Below, piece after piece: positions 7,662 to 15,034 of a stretch of 38,368 bases of DNA (positions within the stretch are counted from its first letter, which is position 1; every line of letters begins with the position of its first letter). This DNA is from Candidatus Aminicenantes bacterium (lineage in GTDB: Bacteria > Acidobacteriota > Aminicenantia > UBA2199). The notes beneath the pieces were generated by a model. That model saw nothing but the letters and a program-made list of their open reading frames with translations, made no database searches and was not told the DNA's origin. The stretch lies in the NCBI GenBank assembly GCA_026393795.1, contig JAPKZL010000107.1, positions 1 to 38,368 on the forward strand, given 5' to 3'. Made by a program: the position numbers and the translations under genes.

Positions 7662-8909
7662 GTGGAAAGCAACGGCGCGCAAAGGGAAAAGATTAGTTTT
7701 CTGAAATATGTCGGCCCCGGTTTTTTGGTAACGGTCGGGTTTATCGATCCGGGCAACTGGGCGGCCAATATGGCCACCGGCTCGCGCTTCGGCTATTCGC
7801 TGCTCTGGGTGGTAACGCTTTCCACCATTTTGCTGATCATCCTGCAGCACAACGCCGCCCACCTGGGCATCGCCAGTGGGCTCTGTCTTTCCGAGGCGGC
7901 CAGCACGTATTTCAAGCCATGGCTCAGCCGCAGCCTACTGGCCAGCGCCCTGGCCGCCGCGATGGCCACGGCCCTGGCCGAGATACTGGGCCTGGCCATC
8001 GGTGTGCACATGCTGTTCCGGTTGCCCCTCCCGGTCGGCGCCCTGCTGGGCACAGGGTTCAGCATTTTCATGCTGCTTGCCAACCAGTACCGCCGTTTGG
8101 AAAAATGGATTATAGCGTTCGTTTCCCTGATCGCTTTCTCTTTTATTTTCGAACTGCTGCTGGTCAAGGTGCAGTGGCCCGAGGCCCTGCGTCACTGGTT
8201 CGTGCCGGCCCTGCCCCGCCATTCGCTGCCGCTGCTGATGAGCGTTTTGGGAGCCGTGGTCATGCCCCATAACCTTTTCCTGCACTCGGAAATCATCCAG
8301 AGCCGGCAGTGGAACCTGCAGGAGGAGCGAGTCATCAAGAAACAATTGCGTTTTGAATTCATGGATACGCTGGCCGGCATGCTGGCCGGCTGGGTGATCA
8401 ACAGCGCCATGATCATCATCGCCGCCGCCGTCTTTTTCAGCCAGAAGCTGCCGGTCAGCGAGCTGCCCCAGGCCCAGGCCACGTTGAAACCGCTGCTCGG
8501 ACCGGCCGCCGCCGTTGTGTTCGCCCTGGCCCTGGTGTTTTCGGGTTTTTCCTCCGCCGTCACCGCGGCCATGGCCGGCGGCACCATATTCGCCGGCATT
8601 TTCAGGAAACCCTTCGCCCTGGCCGACCCGCAGACGCGCCGGGGAATATTCCTGACCATGGGCGGCGCCCTGCTGGTTGTTTTTTTTCTGAAAAATCCCT
8701 TTCAGGGGCTGATCTGGAGCCAGATCCTGCTGAGCCTGCAGTTGCCCTGGACGATTTTCCCGCTTATATTATTAACTTCTTCAAAAAAAGTCATGGGCAA
8801 ATACGCCAATAGCCCGCTCAATAAAGCGGTTTTGCTGGCGGTTACGGTTGTCGTGACCGCCTTGAACATCATGCTCCTGCTGGAATTGGTCTTTTCCGCC
8901 GGCAACTGA
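7662..8909 (+). CDS. Nramp family divalent metal transporter (Mn2+/Fe2+)
   Basis: 415 aa membrane protein with about 11 hydrophobic segments. The metal-site motifs of canonical Nramp are both present: D29-P-G-N in the first membrane segment (FIDPGNW) and M-P-H-N in the sixth (GAVVMPHNLFLHSE). The methionine is the residue family knowledge links to selectivity for Mn2+/Fe2+ over Mg2+/Ca2+. Proton-coupled import is expected. GTG 7662 was chosen because the first membrane helix starts about 10 residues later and a promoter ends 7 nt upstream. No metal-responsive operator is visible in the 40-bp gap before it. The gene is monocistronic, with repeat-rich DNA downstream. Confidence 0.92.
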   Translation: MESNGAQREKISFLKYVGPGFLVTVGFIDPGNWAANMATGSRFGYSLLWVVTLSTILLIILQHNAAHLGIASGLCLSEAASTYFKPWLSRSLLASALAAAMATALAEILGLAIGVHMLFRLPLPVGALLGTGFSIFMLLANQYRRLEKWIIAFVSLIAFSFIFELLLVKVQWPEALRHWFVPALPRHSLPLLMSVLGAVVMPHNLFLHSEIIQSRQWNLQEERVIKKQLRFEFMDTLAGMLAGWVINSAMIIIAAAVFFSQKLPVSELPQAQATLKPLLGPAAAVVFALALVFSGFSSAVTAAMAGGTIFAGIFRKPFALADPQTRRGIFLTMGGALLVVFFLKNPFQGLIWSQILLSLQLPWTIFPLILLTSSKKVMGKYANSPLNKAVLLAVTVVVTALNIMLLLELVFSAGN

Positions 8910-8986
8910 TCGCCGCCGCGTGTCTTGGTACGAAGCAGGAGATGATTGATTTTTTTTTAGAATATTGCTGTTTCTTCGAAAATCCG

Positions 8987-9018
8987 GATCCCCCTAAATC
9001 CCCCCTTGCTAAGGGGAA
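8987..9018 (+). repeat. ATCCCCCC-type palindromic repeat, copy 1
   Basis: Reads GATCCCCCTAAATCCCCCC, then TTGCTAAGGGG. The CCCCCTT/AAGGGG part forms a short hairpin. It closely matches copy 2 at 9131-9168. This motif type is widespread in unrelated bacteria. Confidence 0.7.
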
Positions 9019-9026
9019 ACGCCATA

Positions 9027-9104
9027 AATTAGGGACGGAGGGTTAATATTTGACTTTTTTTGCATCGGGAAAAATAGTCAAAAATTAAAGTACCGTTCCC
9101 AATT
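9027..9104. repeat. GGGACGG inverted-repeat element, copy 1 (78 bp)
   Basis: Bounded by AATTAGGGACGG on the left and CCGTTCCCAATT on the right, so the ends are near-perfect inverted repeats. The AT-rich interior contains TTTGACT and AGTCAAA, which extend the hairpin. It shares a nearly identical interior with the copy at 11190-11265. It has the form of a REP/MITE-like non-autonomous element, and no transposase is encoded within it. Confidence 0.75.
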
Positions 9105-9130
9105 CCGTCCGCAATCTTCCCAGCTGTCCC

Positions 9131-9168
9131 GATCCCCCCTCTATCCCCCCTTGCTAAGGGGGGACAAG
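9131..9168 (+). repeat. ATCCCCCC-type palindromic repeat, copy 2
   Basis: GATCCCCCCTCTATCCCCCC followed by TTGCTAAGGGGGGAC. Same orientation as copy 1. The CCCCCCTT / AAGGGGGG arms make a strong hairpin. Confidence 0.75.
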
Positions 9169-9218
9169 AGAGCAGAAGAACGGTATTGTGGCTTGCGTTA
9201 AGGGTTTCCTTTATTCTT

Positions 9219-9262
9219 ACCCCCCTTACCAAGGGGGGTGGCTCCCTTGGAGCCGGGGGGAT
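9219..9262 (-). repeat. ATCCCCCC-type repeat, copy 3, inverted
   Basis: On the minus strand this reads ATCCCCCC, then an inserted hairpin GGCTCCAAGGGAGCC, then CCCCCCTTGGTAAGGGGGG. It is in opposite orientation to copies 1 and 2 and carries a different spacer hairpin. Confidence 0.65.
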
Positions 9263-9298
9263 AATTTTTCGTTGATGCCGTATGGAAAAGCAAGCTCG

Positions 9299-9377
9299 AA
9301 TTGGGGACGGAGGTTAAAACTAGTAAACTCCACCTCATTGCTGGACAAATACAAGAATTATCTTACCGTCCCTAATT
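9299..9377. repeat. GGGACGG inverted-repeat element, copy 2 (79 bp)
   Basis: Bounded by AATTGGGGACGGAGGTTAA and CTTACCGTCCCTAATT. The outer arms match those of the 9027 copy, but the interior is unrelated. Conserved ends around variable middles are a feature of this family here. Confidence 0.7.
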
Positions 9378-9468
9378 TCTACGGCCAAGCCAGGATATTT
9401 TTTTTAATCGCCACGGTAACGCAAACATAGAGATATTCAAGATAAAAGCAGAATAAATGTAAACCAGC

Positions 9469-9514
9469 GTAGGGGTTCAATACGAGATTCCGGCAGCTCA
9501 TATTGAACCCCTAC
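9469..9514. repeat. GTAGGGG hairpin repeat, copy 1
   Basis: Left arm GTAGGGGTTCAATA at 9469-9482 is perfectly complementary to TATTGAACCCCTAC at 9501-9514, with an 18-bp loop. It is one of five GTAGGGG...CCCCTAC elements in the window. Confidence 0.8.
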
Positions 9515-9550
9515 CGCACATTAAACCCATACCCGATATGGAACCCCTGC

Positions 9551-9579
9551 TTGACAAACATCACGGCTTCACATAATAT
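9551..9579 (+). promoter_or_regulatory. Sigma70-type promoter of the DUF4143 ATPase gene
   Basis: Perfect TTGACA (9551-9556), 17-bp spacer, TAATAT (9574-9579). The predicted transcription start (about 9586) lies inside the dyad at 9580-9596. Confidence 0.7.
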
Positions 9580-9596
9580 TGTGATTGGTAATCACA
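9580..9596. promoter_or_regulatory. 17-bp dyad at the transcription start (candidate operator)
   Basis: TGTGATT and AATCACA form perfect 7-bp arms around GGT. The dyad starts directly after the -10 box and spans the expected +1, a position where a bound repressor would block transcription. The regulator is unknown. No DNA-binding gene lies beside it, so control by a distant regulator or by the ATPase itself is inference. Confidence 0.55.
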
Positions 9597-9632
9597 GACA
9601 TTTCGTAATTGTTTGTGAATGGCAGGCGAAGA

Positions 9633-10913
9633 ATGGATAATGCGGCTTTGAAGAGGATCATCGTTGATCAACGGGAGGAAATTGATCAGTTGCTGCATGG
9701 CGAGAAAATCGTCACCCGCGAACTGAACATCCTCCCATCCTTAAGCCACCCCAACGCGGTCATGATCACCGGCCCCCGCCGGGTGGGCAAATCTTTCCTT
9801 TCCTTCCTGACCCTGGGTGGCCGTTCGTTCGGCTACCTGAACTTCGACGACGAGCGCATCGCCCTGTCCGGGGAGAACTTGAACCAGGTGCTGGAATGCT
9901 TTTACGAACTGTATGGCGATCTGGACACGCTCGTCCTGGACGAAATCCAGAATATCGAAGGCTGGGAACTCTTTGTCAGCCGCCTGCGCCGCACCAAGCG
10001 GGTGATAGTCACCGGGTCGAATTCCAAACTGCTGTCCAGGGAGTTGGCGACGCGGTTGACCGGGCGCCATCTGGACCATACGTTGCTGCCCTTTTCTTTC
10101 CGCGAGCATTTGCAGATGAAGGGCATTCCGTTCGCGGCCGGGGCGACGGAATCGACGCGCCGGACGGCTGCGCTCAAGGAGGAATTGGGAATTTATCTGC
10201 GCAACGGGGGATTTCCCGAGGTACACAAATTCGGCAAGGCGATCCTGAAAACCATGTATGATGACATTATTCAAAAAGACATCATTCTGCGCCACAAAAT
10301 AAGAAAAACCGCGGAATTCAAAGACATGGCCCGCTACCTTTTTTCGATCTTCGGCCGGGAATTCACCTATTCCAGGCTGAGAAATGTCATCCGCATCAGC
10401 GATATCCATACCGTTAAAAAGTTCGTGGATTACATGGCTTCGGCATATCTGCTATTCGTGATCGAGCGTTTTTCCTTCAAACTGAAGCAGCACATCATCG
10501 CTCCCAAAAAAATTTACGGCTTCGATAGCGGTCTGATCAGGGCCATCTCCTTCCAGGTTTCTGAAAACCAGGGGGCGCTCTACGAAAATACCGTGGCGGT
10601 TGAGCTTCTGCGCCAAAAATTCTATGCCAACAGCGACCTGGAAATCTATTACTGGAAAAACGTCCGCCAGCAAGAAGTCGATTTTGTCGTCAAGTCCGGA
10701 AAAAAAGTCAGGCAACTGATCCAATCCTCATATTCCCTTGGTGATTTCCAGACACGGGAAAGGGAGATCAGGGCGCTGCTCAAAGCCGCGGACGAATTGC
10801 ATTGTCAGGACTTGATGATCATCACCGCCGATGAGGAAAAAACCGAAAAGCACGGCGGATACGCGATAAAAATCATCCCGCTCTGGAAATGGCTGCTCCA
10901 TCCGCTTTTATAG
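9633..10913 (+). CDS. AAA ATPase with DUF4143 domain
   Basis: 426 aa from ATG 9633; a TTG at 9609 would add 8 residues. The N-terminal ATPase domain has Walker A GPRRVGKS (47-54), the family's typical form. Walker B follows as LDTLVLDEIQNIEGWE, with sensor 'VTGSNSKLL' and the conserved arginine region TRLTGRH. The C-terminal DUF4143 part ends in a PD-(D/E)XK-like core with 'YENTVAVELL', 'YYWKN' and 'QEVDFVV'. Function is unknown; these ATPases are common in mobile or accessory gene pools of archaea and bacteria. Lower GC, repeats on both sides and its own promoter/dyad fit an acquired gene. Confidence 0.88.
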   Translation: MDNAALKRIIVDQREEIDQLLHGEKIVTRELNILPSLSHPNAVMITGPRRVGKSFLSFLTLGGRSFGYLNFDDERIALSGENLNQVLECFYELYGDLDTLVLDEIQNIEGWELFVSRLRRTKRVIVTGSNSKLLSRELATRLTGRHLDHTLLPFSFREHLQMKGIPFAAGATESTRRTAALKEELGIYLRNGGFPEVHKFGKAILKTMYDDIIQKDIILRHKIRKTAEFKDMARYLFSIFGREFTYSRLRNVIRISDIHTVKKFVDYMASAYLLFVIERFSFKLKQHIIAPKKIYGFDSGLIRAISFQVSENQGALYENTVAVELLRQKFYANSDLEIYYWKNVRQQEVDFVVKSGKKVRQLIQSSYSLGDFQTREREIRALLKAADELHCQDLMIITADEEKTEKHGGYAIKIIPLWKWLLHPLL

Positions 10914-11260
10914 GATTAAAATGCAGGCGAAACCATGAATCGAATATCCCGGTTTTATCAAGGCACTGGTTCGCCGCAAGGAGAAGGTTAAAGAAAAATA
11001 AAATAGTCTTATTCAGCCAGCAGGCAGGCAGCCCTAATGAGGTTGCCTCCTGTAGCGTTCAATCTGCCGTCGGGACAGATAAGCATCAGACCGGTGCCGA
11101 TGTTTTGCAGTCTTGTCGATGCTTCCCATATTTCTGACATCATAACCTTCTGGATTGCAGAAGGATTGCTGTCTAGTGTTAACGCCATTGATGGGGACGG
11201 AGTTTTAATATTTGACTTTTTTTGCATTAAAAAAATAATCGAAAATTAAAGTACTGTCCC
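10914..11260. other. Intergenic region with possible gene remnants
   Basis: 347 bp with no supported gene. On the minus strand a frame ending at 11009 reads through 'TGLMLICPDGRLNATGGNL', which looks protein-like but belongs to no family I recognise. Its only ATG lies inside the repeat at 11190-11265, so if real it is a truncated remnant. On the plus strand a short frame ending near 11000 (IKALVRRKEKVKEK, then stop) has no start. The right end is occupied by a GGGACGG element. Confidence 0.4.
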
Positions 11261-11265
11261 CTATT
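11190..11265. repeat. GGGACGG inverted-repeat element, copy 3
   Basis: GGGGACGG (11193-11200) pairs with CTGTCCCC (11254-11261). The interior TTTAATATTTGACTTTTTTT and the right-hand AAAATTAAAGTAC match the 9027 copy almost base for base. Its right end supplies the TAG stop codon of the phosphofructokinase gene (11261-11263, minus strand). Confidence 0.75.
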
Positions 11266-12460
11266 CCGTGAGCTTGTACGAGAGGGCTTCCTTGAGATCG
11301 AAAAAGTCGCTGCCGCGCGGTACGTTGCGCAAGCGAGTCAGCAGGGTCTGCGAGTCGATCAGCTGTTCGAAGGGGACGCCGACGATGGAGAAATTGTCCG
11401 AGACCGAGACCATGGAGGCGAACTGGCTGTTCTTGTACAGCTTGTACGCGCCAAAGCCGAGCATGCTAGCTAAAACCACGTCGAAGCTGATCGGCAGCGC
11501 GTTGCGCGTCTCGTAGCCGATCTGCTTGTAGATGATCTTTTTTTTGCGCCCGGTGCGGCGGCGGTAGACTTCCTCGGCAACATCGCGCAACACCCGGCCC
11601 ACTTCCGCCGTTCCCAGGATGACGTTGCCGTGGCGGTCCTTCTCGGTCGGCCGGTATTTTTCCGGCAGCTTGTCGGCCAAGCCCTCGGCCACGCAGATGA
11701 CCCCGTAATACTTGTCGTTCCTTTCCCGCAGCAGGATGGTGTCGACGATTTTTTCGGCCAGCTTTTCGAGGTCGAGCACCTCTTCCTCGACGTCCTCGGT
11801 GGAGACCATCTGGATCGCCTCGCCGGCGATGCCGGCGGCATAGGTCAGCCAGCCCGCCTTGCGGCCCATCAGTTCGACGATGAAATACGAGCCGGTGCTC
11901 TCGGCGTCGGCCTTGAGGTTGAGCAGCGCCTCCTGGCTGGCCTGCACGCTGCTCCAGTAGCCGAAGGTCCAGGCGATGCCGAAATAGTCGTTGTCGATGG
12001 TCTTGGGGATGTGGATCACCGGCAAGCCGAGACGGCTCAGGAAGTTGGCGGTCTTCAGGGTGTCGTCGCCGCCGATGGTGATCAGGCAGCCGATATCCAG
12101 GCTGTCAAGCGCCTCGAGGATGTTGCGCAGCCTTTTGTTCTTTTCGAGATCGTCCAGGTCGGGCGGCGACTTGATCAGGCGGCCGGGATTGGCGCGCGAC
12201 GTTTTCAGAAAGACGCCGCGCTGGTTGCGGATGCGCGAGATGCTGGCGTCGAGAACCTGGTAGTGGACGTTGGGCGACAAACAATAGCGGTTCTTGCTGT
12301 CGTAATCCTCCAGGAATTCGAAGCCGAAGAAAAAGCCGATGATCGGCACCCGGGCGTTGATGAAATTCAGCGCCACCGACGAGATGACGGCATTGGCCGA
12401 GGGGGCCGGGCCGCCGGAAAACAGCATGGCCACTTTTTTGTGTTTTGTAAAGTCGAACAT
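11261..12460 (-). CDS. pfp: 6-phosphofructokinase, PPi-dependent type
   Basis: 399 aa. Phosphorylates fructose 6-phosphate in glycolysis; the PPi type is reversible. The protein begins MFDFTKHKKVAMLFSGGPAP. The phosphoryl-donor site reads GGDD (130-133), and the next motif is PKTIDND (152-158). In family terms, Asp in GGDD and Lys in PKTIDND mark PPi enzymes, while ATP enzymes have GGDGS and PGTIDND. MGR at 198-200 binds fructose 6-phosphate. The start at 12460 was chosen because an open frame upstream of it is only the antisense of the thioesterase gene and because a promoter ends 7 nt before this ATG. The TAG stop lies in a repeat element, so the C-terminus may have been trimmed. Confidence 0.92.
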   Translation of the reverse strand: MFDFTKHKKVAMLFSGGPAPSANAVISSVALNFINARVPIIGFFFGFEFLEDYDSKNRYCLSPNVHYQVLDASISRIRNQRGVFLKTSRANPGRLIKSPPDLDDLEKNKRLRNILEALDSLDIGCLITIGGDDTLKTANFLSRLGLPVIHIPKTIDNDYFGIAWTFGYWSSVQASQEALLNLKADAESTGSYFIVELMGRKAGWLTYAAGIAGEAIQMVSTEDVEEEVLDLEKLAEKIVDTILLRERNDKYYGVICVAEGLADKLPEKYRPTEKDRHGNVILGTAEVGRVLRDVAEEVYRRRTGRKKKIIYKQIGYETRNALPISFDVVLASMLGFGAYKLYKNSQFASMVSVSDNFSIVGVPFEQLIDSQTLLTRLRNVPRGSDFFDLKEALSYKLTE

Positions 12461-12467
12461 GTACCTG

Positions 12468-12496
12468 ATGCTAAGCCATTTGCCCCCCCCTGTCAA
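12468..12496 (-). promoter_or_regulatory. Promoter of pfp, leaderless type, with a G8 spacer tract
   Basis: On the minus strand: TTGACA (12491-12496), 17-bp spacer, TAGCAT (12468-12473), then 7 nt to the ATG. The spacer begins with eight G residues (C8 at 12483-12490 on the plus strand), so slippage would change promoter spacing. Confidence 0.55.
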
Positions 12497-12509
12497 GGGC
12501 GCTCCTTGC

Positions 12510-12538
12510 TGGCCATCGCTCTGATTTAGGTGTATAAA
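12510..12538 (+). promoter_or_regulatory. Promoter of the thioesterase gene, leaderless type
   Basis: TATAAA (12533-12538) ends 6 nt before the ATG at 12545. A weak TGGCCA (12510-12515) sits 17 bp upstream. This argues for ATG 12545 over the in-frame GTG at 12530, which lies upstream of the -10 box. Confidence 0.4.
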
Positions 12539-12544
12539 TGGTCC

Positions 12545-12943
12545 ATGAGCGAATTCACCGACGATCACCATTGCTTTGTCTGCGGCCAGGAGAACCCGGC
12601 CGGGCTCAAGCTCGCATTCAGCCTGAACCCGCAGAGCGGGGAGGTCGAAGCCGACGTGGTCTTCCCGTCCCATCTTCAAGGCTGGCAAGACACGGTTCAC
12701 GGCGGTTTGCTGGCCACGGTCCTTGACGAATCCATGATCAAAGCCGCCGCCGCGGCCGGCCACAAGTGCGTCAGCGCCGAAATAACGGTCACCTACAAGC
12801 GGCCGGCTGCCACCGGCAAGGCTTACCGGGTGGCGGCCTGGGTAGTGGAAGCGCGGGGGCGCATCGTTCGCGCCGAAAGCCGCCTGTGCGATGGCTCGGG
12901 CCAGGTCCTGGCCCAGGCGACGGAAAAATTGTACAGGGTATGA
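12545..12943 (+). CDS. Hotdog-fold thioesterase (PaaI/YbgC-like)
   Basis: 132 aa, the size of a single hotdog domain. Visible features are the N-terminal 'HHCFVCGQENPAGL' found in many uncharacterised thioesterases, then DTVHGGLLATVLDESM (49-64). In the latter, the HGG turn and the acidic residue Asp61 form the usual active-site helix region. Substrate is likely an acyl-CoA, but it cannot be specified. The gene is divergent from pfp, with the two promoters packed in the 84-bp gap, and convergent with the GT9 gene across a long hairpin repeat. Confidence 0.82.
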   Translation: MSEFTDDHHCFVCGQENPAGLKLAFSLNPQSGEVEADVVFPSHLQGWQDTVHGGLLATVLDESMIKAAAAAGHKCVSAEITVTYKRPAATGKAYRVAAWVVEARGRIVRAESRLCDGSGQVLAQATEKLYRV

Positions 12944-12954
12944 TAGTTTTGAAG

Positions 12955-13037
12955 GTAGGGGCGACGGCAGCACAAATCATCCGCTGATCGTGGCGGATCT
13001 GATTTGTCTGCCCTCGAAGGGGGCCGGTCGCCCCTAC
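12955..13037. repeat. GTAGGGG hairpin repeat, copy 2 (long form)
   Basis: Outer arms GTAGGGGCGAC and GTCGCCCCTAC are perfect. Inside them GGCAG/CTGCC, ACAAATCA/TGATTTGT and TCCGC/GCGGA pair in order, making an 83-nt extended hairpin. It lies between convergent genes and probably acts as a bidirectional transcription barrier. The TAG of its right end (13034-13036, minus strand) is the stop codon of the GT9 gene. Confidence 0.8.
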
Positions 13038-14074
13038 AGTAAGGTCTTGGCCAGTTCGAATATCTCCTGTGGCGAAATCCGCTGCAGGCAGGTGCGATGG
13101 CCGCAAACGGGGAAAACGCCGTCGCGGTAGCAGGGGGCGCACCCCAGGTCCTGCCCTTTCCAGACAGTCACGCTGTTTTCGGTCAGCGGCTTTAATTCTT
13201 CGACCGGGGTCGGGCCGAAAATGGCGATGAGCGGGGTATTCATCGTTGCCGCCAGGTGCATCAGCCCCGAATCGTTGCAGATGACCAGCCGCGCCATTTT
13301 CATGACCGCCGCCGCCTCGGCCAGGCTGGTTTTGCCGGTCAGGTCGATGACCCCGGGTTGGGCAGCGCGTATGGCGGCGGCGATGGCCGCATCGCCGCCG
13401 TTGCCCAGCAACGCGACCGCATGGCCGGCGTGAAGCAGCATCCCGGCCAGGGCGGCGAAGTTTGCCCCGTCCCAACGCCGGCTGGACATTTCCTGCTTGA
13501 CGTTGACCGCCCCTCCCGGCACCAGGACGACCATGGAACGGTTCCCCGCCGCAGCCGGGAATTTTTCTGCGGCCGCCTCGGCTGCGCCTGGAGCCAGCGG
13601 GAACTCCATGGCAAAATCCATGCAAAAAACGCCGATCCGCCGCACCAGGTCGCAATAGCGGAAGATGGTGTGCCTGACCCCTTCGACCGGCACGGTTTCG
13701 CTCAGCAGGAACCGGCCGCGCCCCCGCCGGGGGGCGAAACCGATCCGCCGCTTGCATCCCGCCAGCAGCAGGATGATGCTGAAGCGCCAATCGCGTTGAA
13801 AATTAAAACCCAGGTCGAAGCGCTCGCGGCGCAGGCGCCGGGAAACCTTGAGCACCTCCGACAGCTTTTCCCAAAAACCGCCCTTGAAAATTTTCGCATC
13901 GTTTAGGAAAAAGACCTGGTCCAGGTGGGGGTTGCCCTTGACCGCGTCAGCGATGGAAGCCCCGGCCAGCAGAGCGAGGCTGTCGACCGTTGGCGCCAGT
14001 TTCAGCGCCCGCAACGCCGGCGTGGCCATCAGGAAATCGCCGATGGCCGCGATCTTGATGACCAGAACCTTCAT
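13034..14074 (-). CDS. Glycosyltransferase family 9 (heptosyltransferase-like)
   Basis: 346 aa, GT-B fold. The N-terminal 'VLVIKIAAIGDFLMATPALRAL' region is the classic WaaC/WaaF/RfaQ start. The nucleotide-sugar-binding half shows VLVPGGAVNVKQ, then RWDGANFAALA, 'DLTGKTSLAEAAAVM' and the motif CNDSGLMHLAA. Near the C-terminus lies a cysteine cluster (CAPCYRDGVFPVCGHRTC) also seen in other GT9 members. It probably adds heptose or a similar sugar to the LPS core. It overlaps the preceding reductase gene by 4 nt. The stop codon is inside a hairpin repeat. Confidence 0.88.
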   Translation of the reverse strand: MKVLVIKIAAIGDFLMATPALRALKLAPTVDSLALLAGASIADAVKGNPHLDQVFFLNDAKIFKGGFWEKLSEVLKVSRRLRRERFDLGFNFQRDWRFSIILLLAGCKRRIGFAPRRGRGRFLLSETVPVEGVRHTIFRYCDLVRRIGVFCMDFAMEFPLAPGAAEAAAEKFPAAAGNRSMVVLVPGGAVNVKQEMSSRRWDGANFAALAGMLLHAGHAVALLGNGGDAAIAAAIRAAQPGVIDLTGKTSLAEAAAVMKMARLVICNDSGLMHLAATMNTPLIAIFGPTPVEELKPLTENSVTVWKGQDLGCAPCYRDGVFPVCGHRTCLQRISPQEIFELAKTLL

Positions 14075-15027
14075 CGGCGCAGCCCCCGCCAGTTATCGAG
14101 GAGATCGCGCAATGTCGTTTCCAGGGAAAATTCGGGCTCCAGGCCGAACTCGCCCCGGATGCGCGCCGGGTCGCCGTTGATCCGCGGATTGTCCAGCGGC
14201 CTGAATTTGCCGGCGTCCACTTCCACCCGGACCGGCTTTTTCGCCAGCGCCAGCAGGATATCGAGGATGGCCTGGATCGAATAGCTCCGGCCCGAGCACA
14301 GGTTGTACACCTCGCCGCCCCGGCCGCGGGCGCCGATCGTCTGCACGTAGCGAGCCACGTCGCGGACGTCGGAAAAATCGCGCACAGCGGCCAGGTTGCC
14401 GACGCGGATCACCGCCTCCTGCTCCCCCTTTTCGATGGCGGCGATCTGGCTGGCGAAATCGGAGGCCACGAATTTGCTGTCCTGGCCGGGGCCGGTGAAG
14501 TTGAACGCCCGGATCGTGCATGCCTGCAGGCGGTGCGATTTCCAGTACAGGTCGCCAAGCATCTCCATGGCCAGCTTGGAGAGGGCGTAGGGGTTCTGGC
14601 ACTGGATGGGAGAGCGCTCGCTGATCGGGGCGGCCCCTTCGCTGCGGTAGACCTCAGCCGAGCCCATCAACACCAGCCGGGAACCGGGAACTGCGGCCAG
14701 CATGGCTTCGATCAGGTTGGAGCTCCCAAGAAAATTGACTTCATAGGTCAGAAGAGGATTCTTCCAAGCGAAGGCGACATTGGTCACCGCCGCCAGGTGG
14801 AACACGACATCGGGACGGACACGCTCGAGCAGGCGCATGACCTCGTCGCGGCAACGGATGTCCAGCTGGCAGGCGTCGACCTTGGGCCAGCTGAACCCGG
14901 GCACCTCGGTGATTCCGAAAATCTCGTTTTTTTCATCCAGCTGCAACCGCCGCAGCAGGTGGGCGGCCAGGAACCCGGAGCAGCCGGTGACCAGGACGCG
15001 GACGCGGTTTTTTTCGTTGTCTTTCAT
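14071..15027 (-). CDS. NAD(P)-dependent sugar-nucleotide reductase (GDP-6-deoxymannose reductase-like)
   Basis: 318 aa short-chain dehydrogenase of the extended type. It has the nucleotide-binding TGCSGFLAAHLL (third Gly replaced by Ala), HLAAVTNVAFAW, and GSAEVYRSEG. The catalytic Tyr/Lys pair is in NPYALSK. The stretch FNFTGPGQDSKFVASDF and then 'RVGNLAAVRDFSDVRDV' matches Rmd-type GDP-4-keto-6-deoxymannose reductases, which make GDP-rhamnose. Other epimerases of the family are possible. Start: ATG 15027 has an AGGA 5 nt upstream; ATG 15033 is an alternative. It follows lptD closely and overlaps the GT9 gene, so the three are probably one envelope operon. Confidence 0.82.
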   Translation of the reverse strand: MKDNEKNRVRVLVTGCSGFLAAHLLRRLQLDEKNEIFGITEVPGFSWPKVDACQLDIRCRDEVMRLLERVRPDVVFHLAAVTNVAFAWKNPLLTYEVNFLGSSNLIEAMLAAVPGSRLVLMGSAEVYRSEGAAPISERSPIQCQNPYALSKLAMEMLGDLYWKSHRLQACTIRAFNFTGPGQDSKFVASDFASQIAAIEKGEQEAVIRVGNLAAVRDFSDVRDVARYVQTIGARGRGGEVYNLCSGRSYSIQAILDILLALAKKPVRVEVDAGKFRPLDNPRINGDPARIRGEFGLEPEFSLETTLRDLLDNWRGLRR

Positions 15028-15034
15028 GTCCATC

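Larger units (their letters stand above)
8910..9632. other. Long intergenic region packed with palindromic repeats
   Basis: 723 bp without a supported gene. It holds three copies of an ATCCCCCC/AAGGGGGG repeat, two copies of a roughly 78-bp GGGACGG element, and one GTAGGGG hairpin. At its right end lie the promoter and dyad of the DUF4143 gene. Short reading frames here lack family resemblance and run through the repeats, so none is called. AT content is clearly higher than in the flanking genes. Confidence 0.8.

Noticed and set aside
8910-9632. Possible CRISPR array in the repeat-rich gap
   Set aside because: Repeats are of three unrelated palindromic families in both orientations with irregular spacing, with no constant repeat-spacer pattern or cas genes.
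12461-12973. N-terminal extension of the phosphofructokinase frame by about 170 residues
   Set aside because: The extra part is the exact antisense of the thioesterase gene, has no family similarity, and would read across the promoter of pfp.
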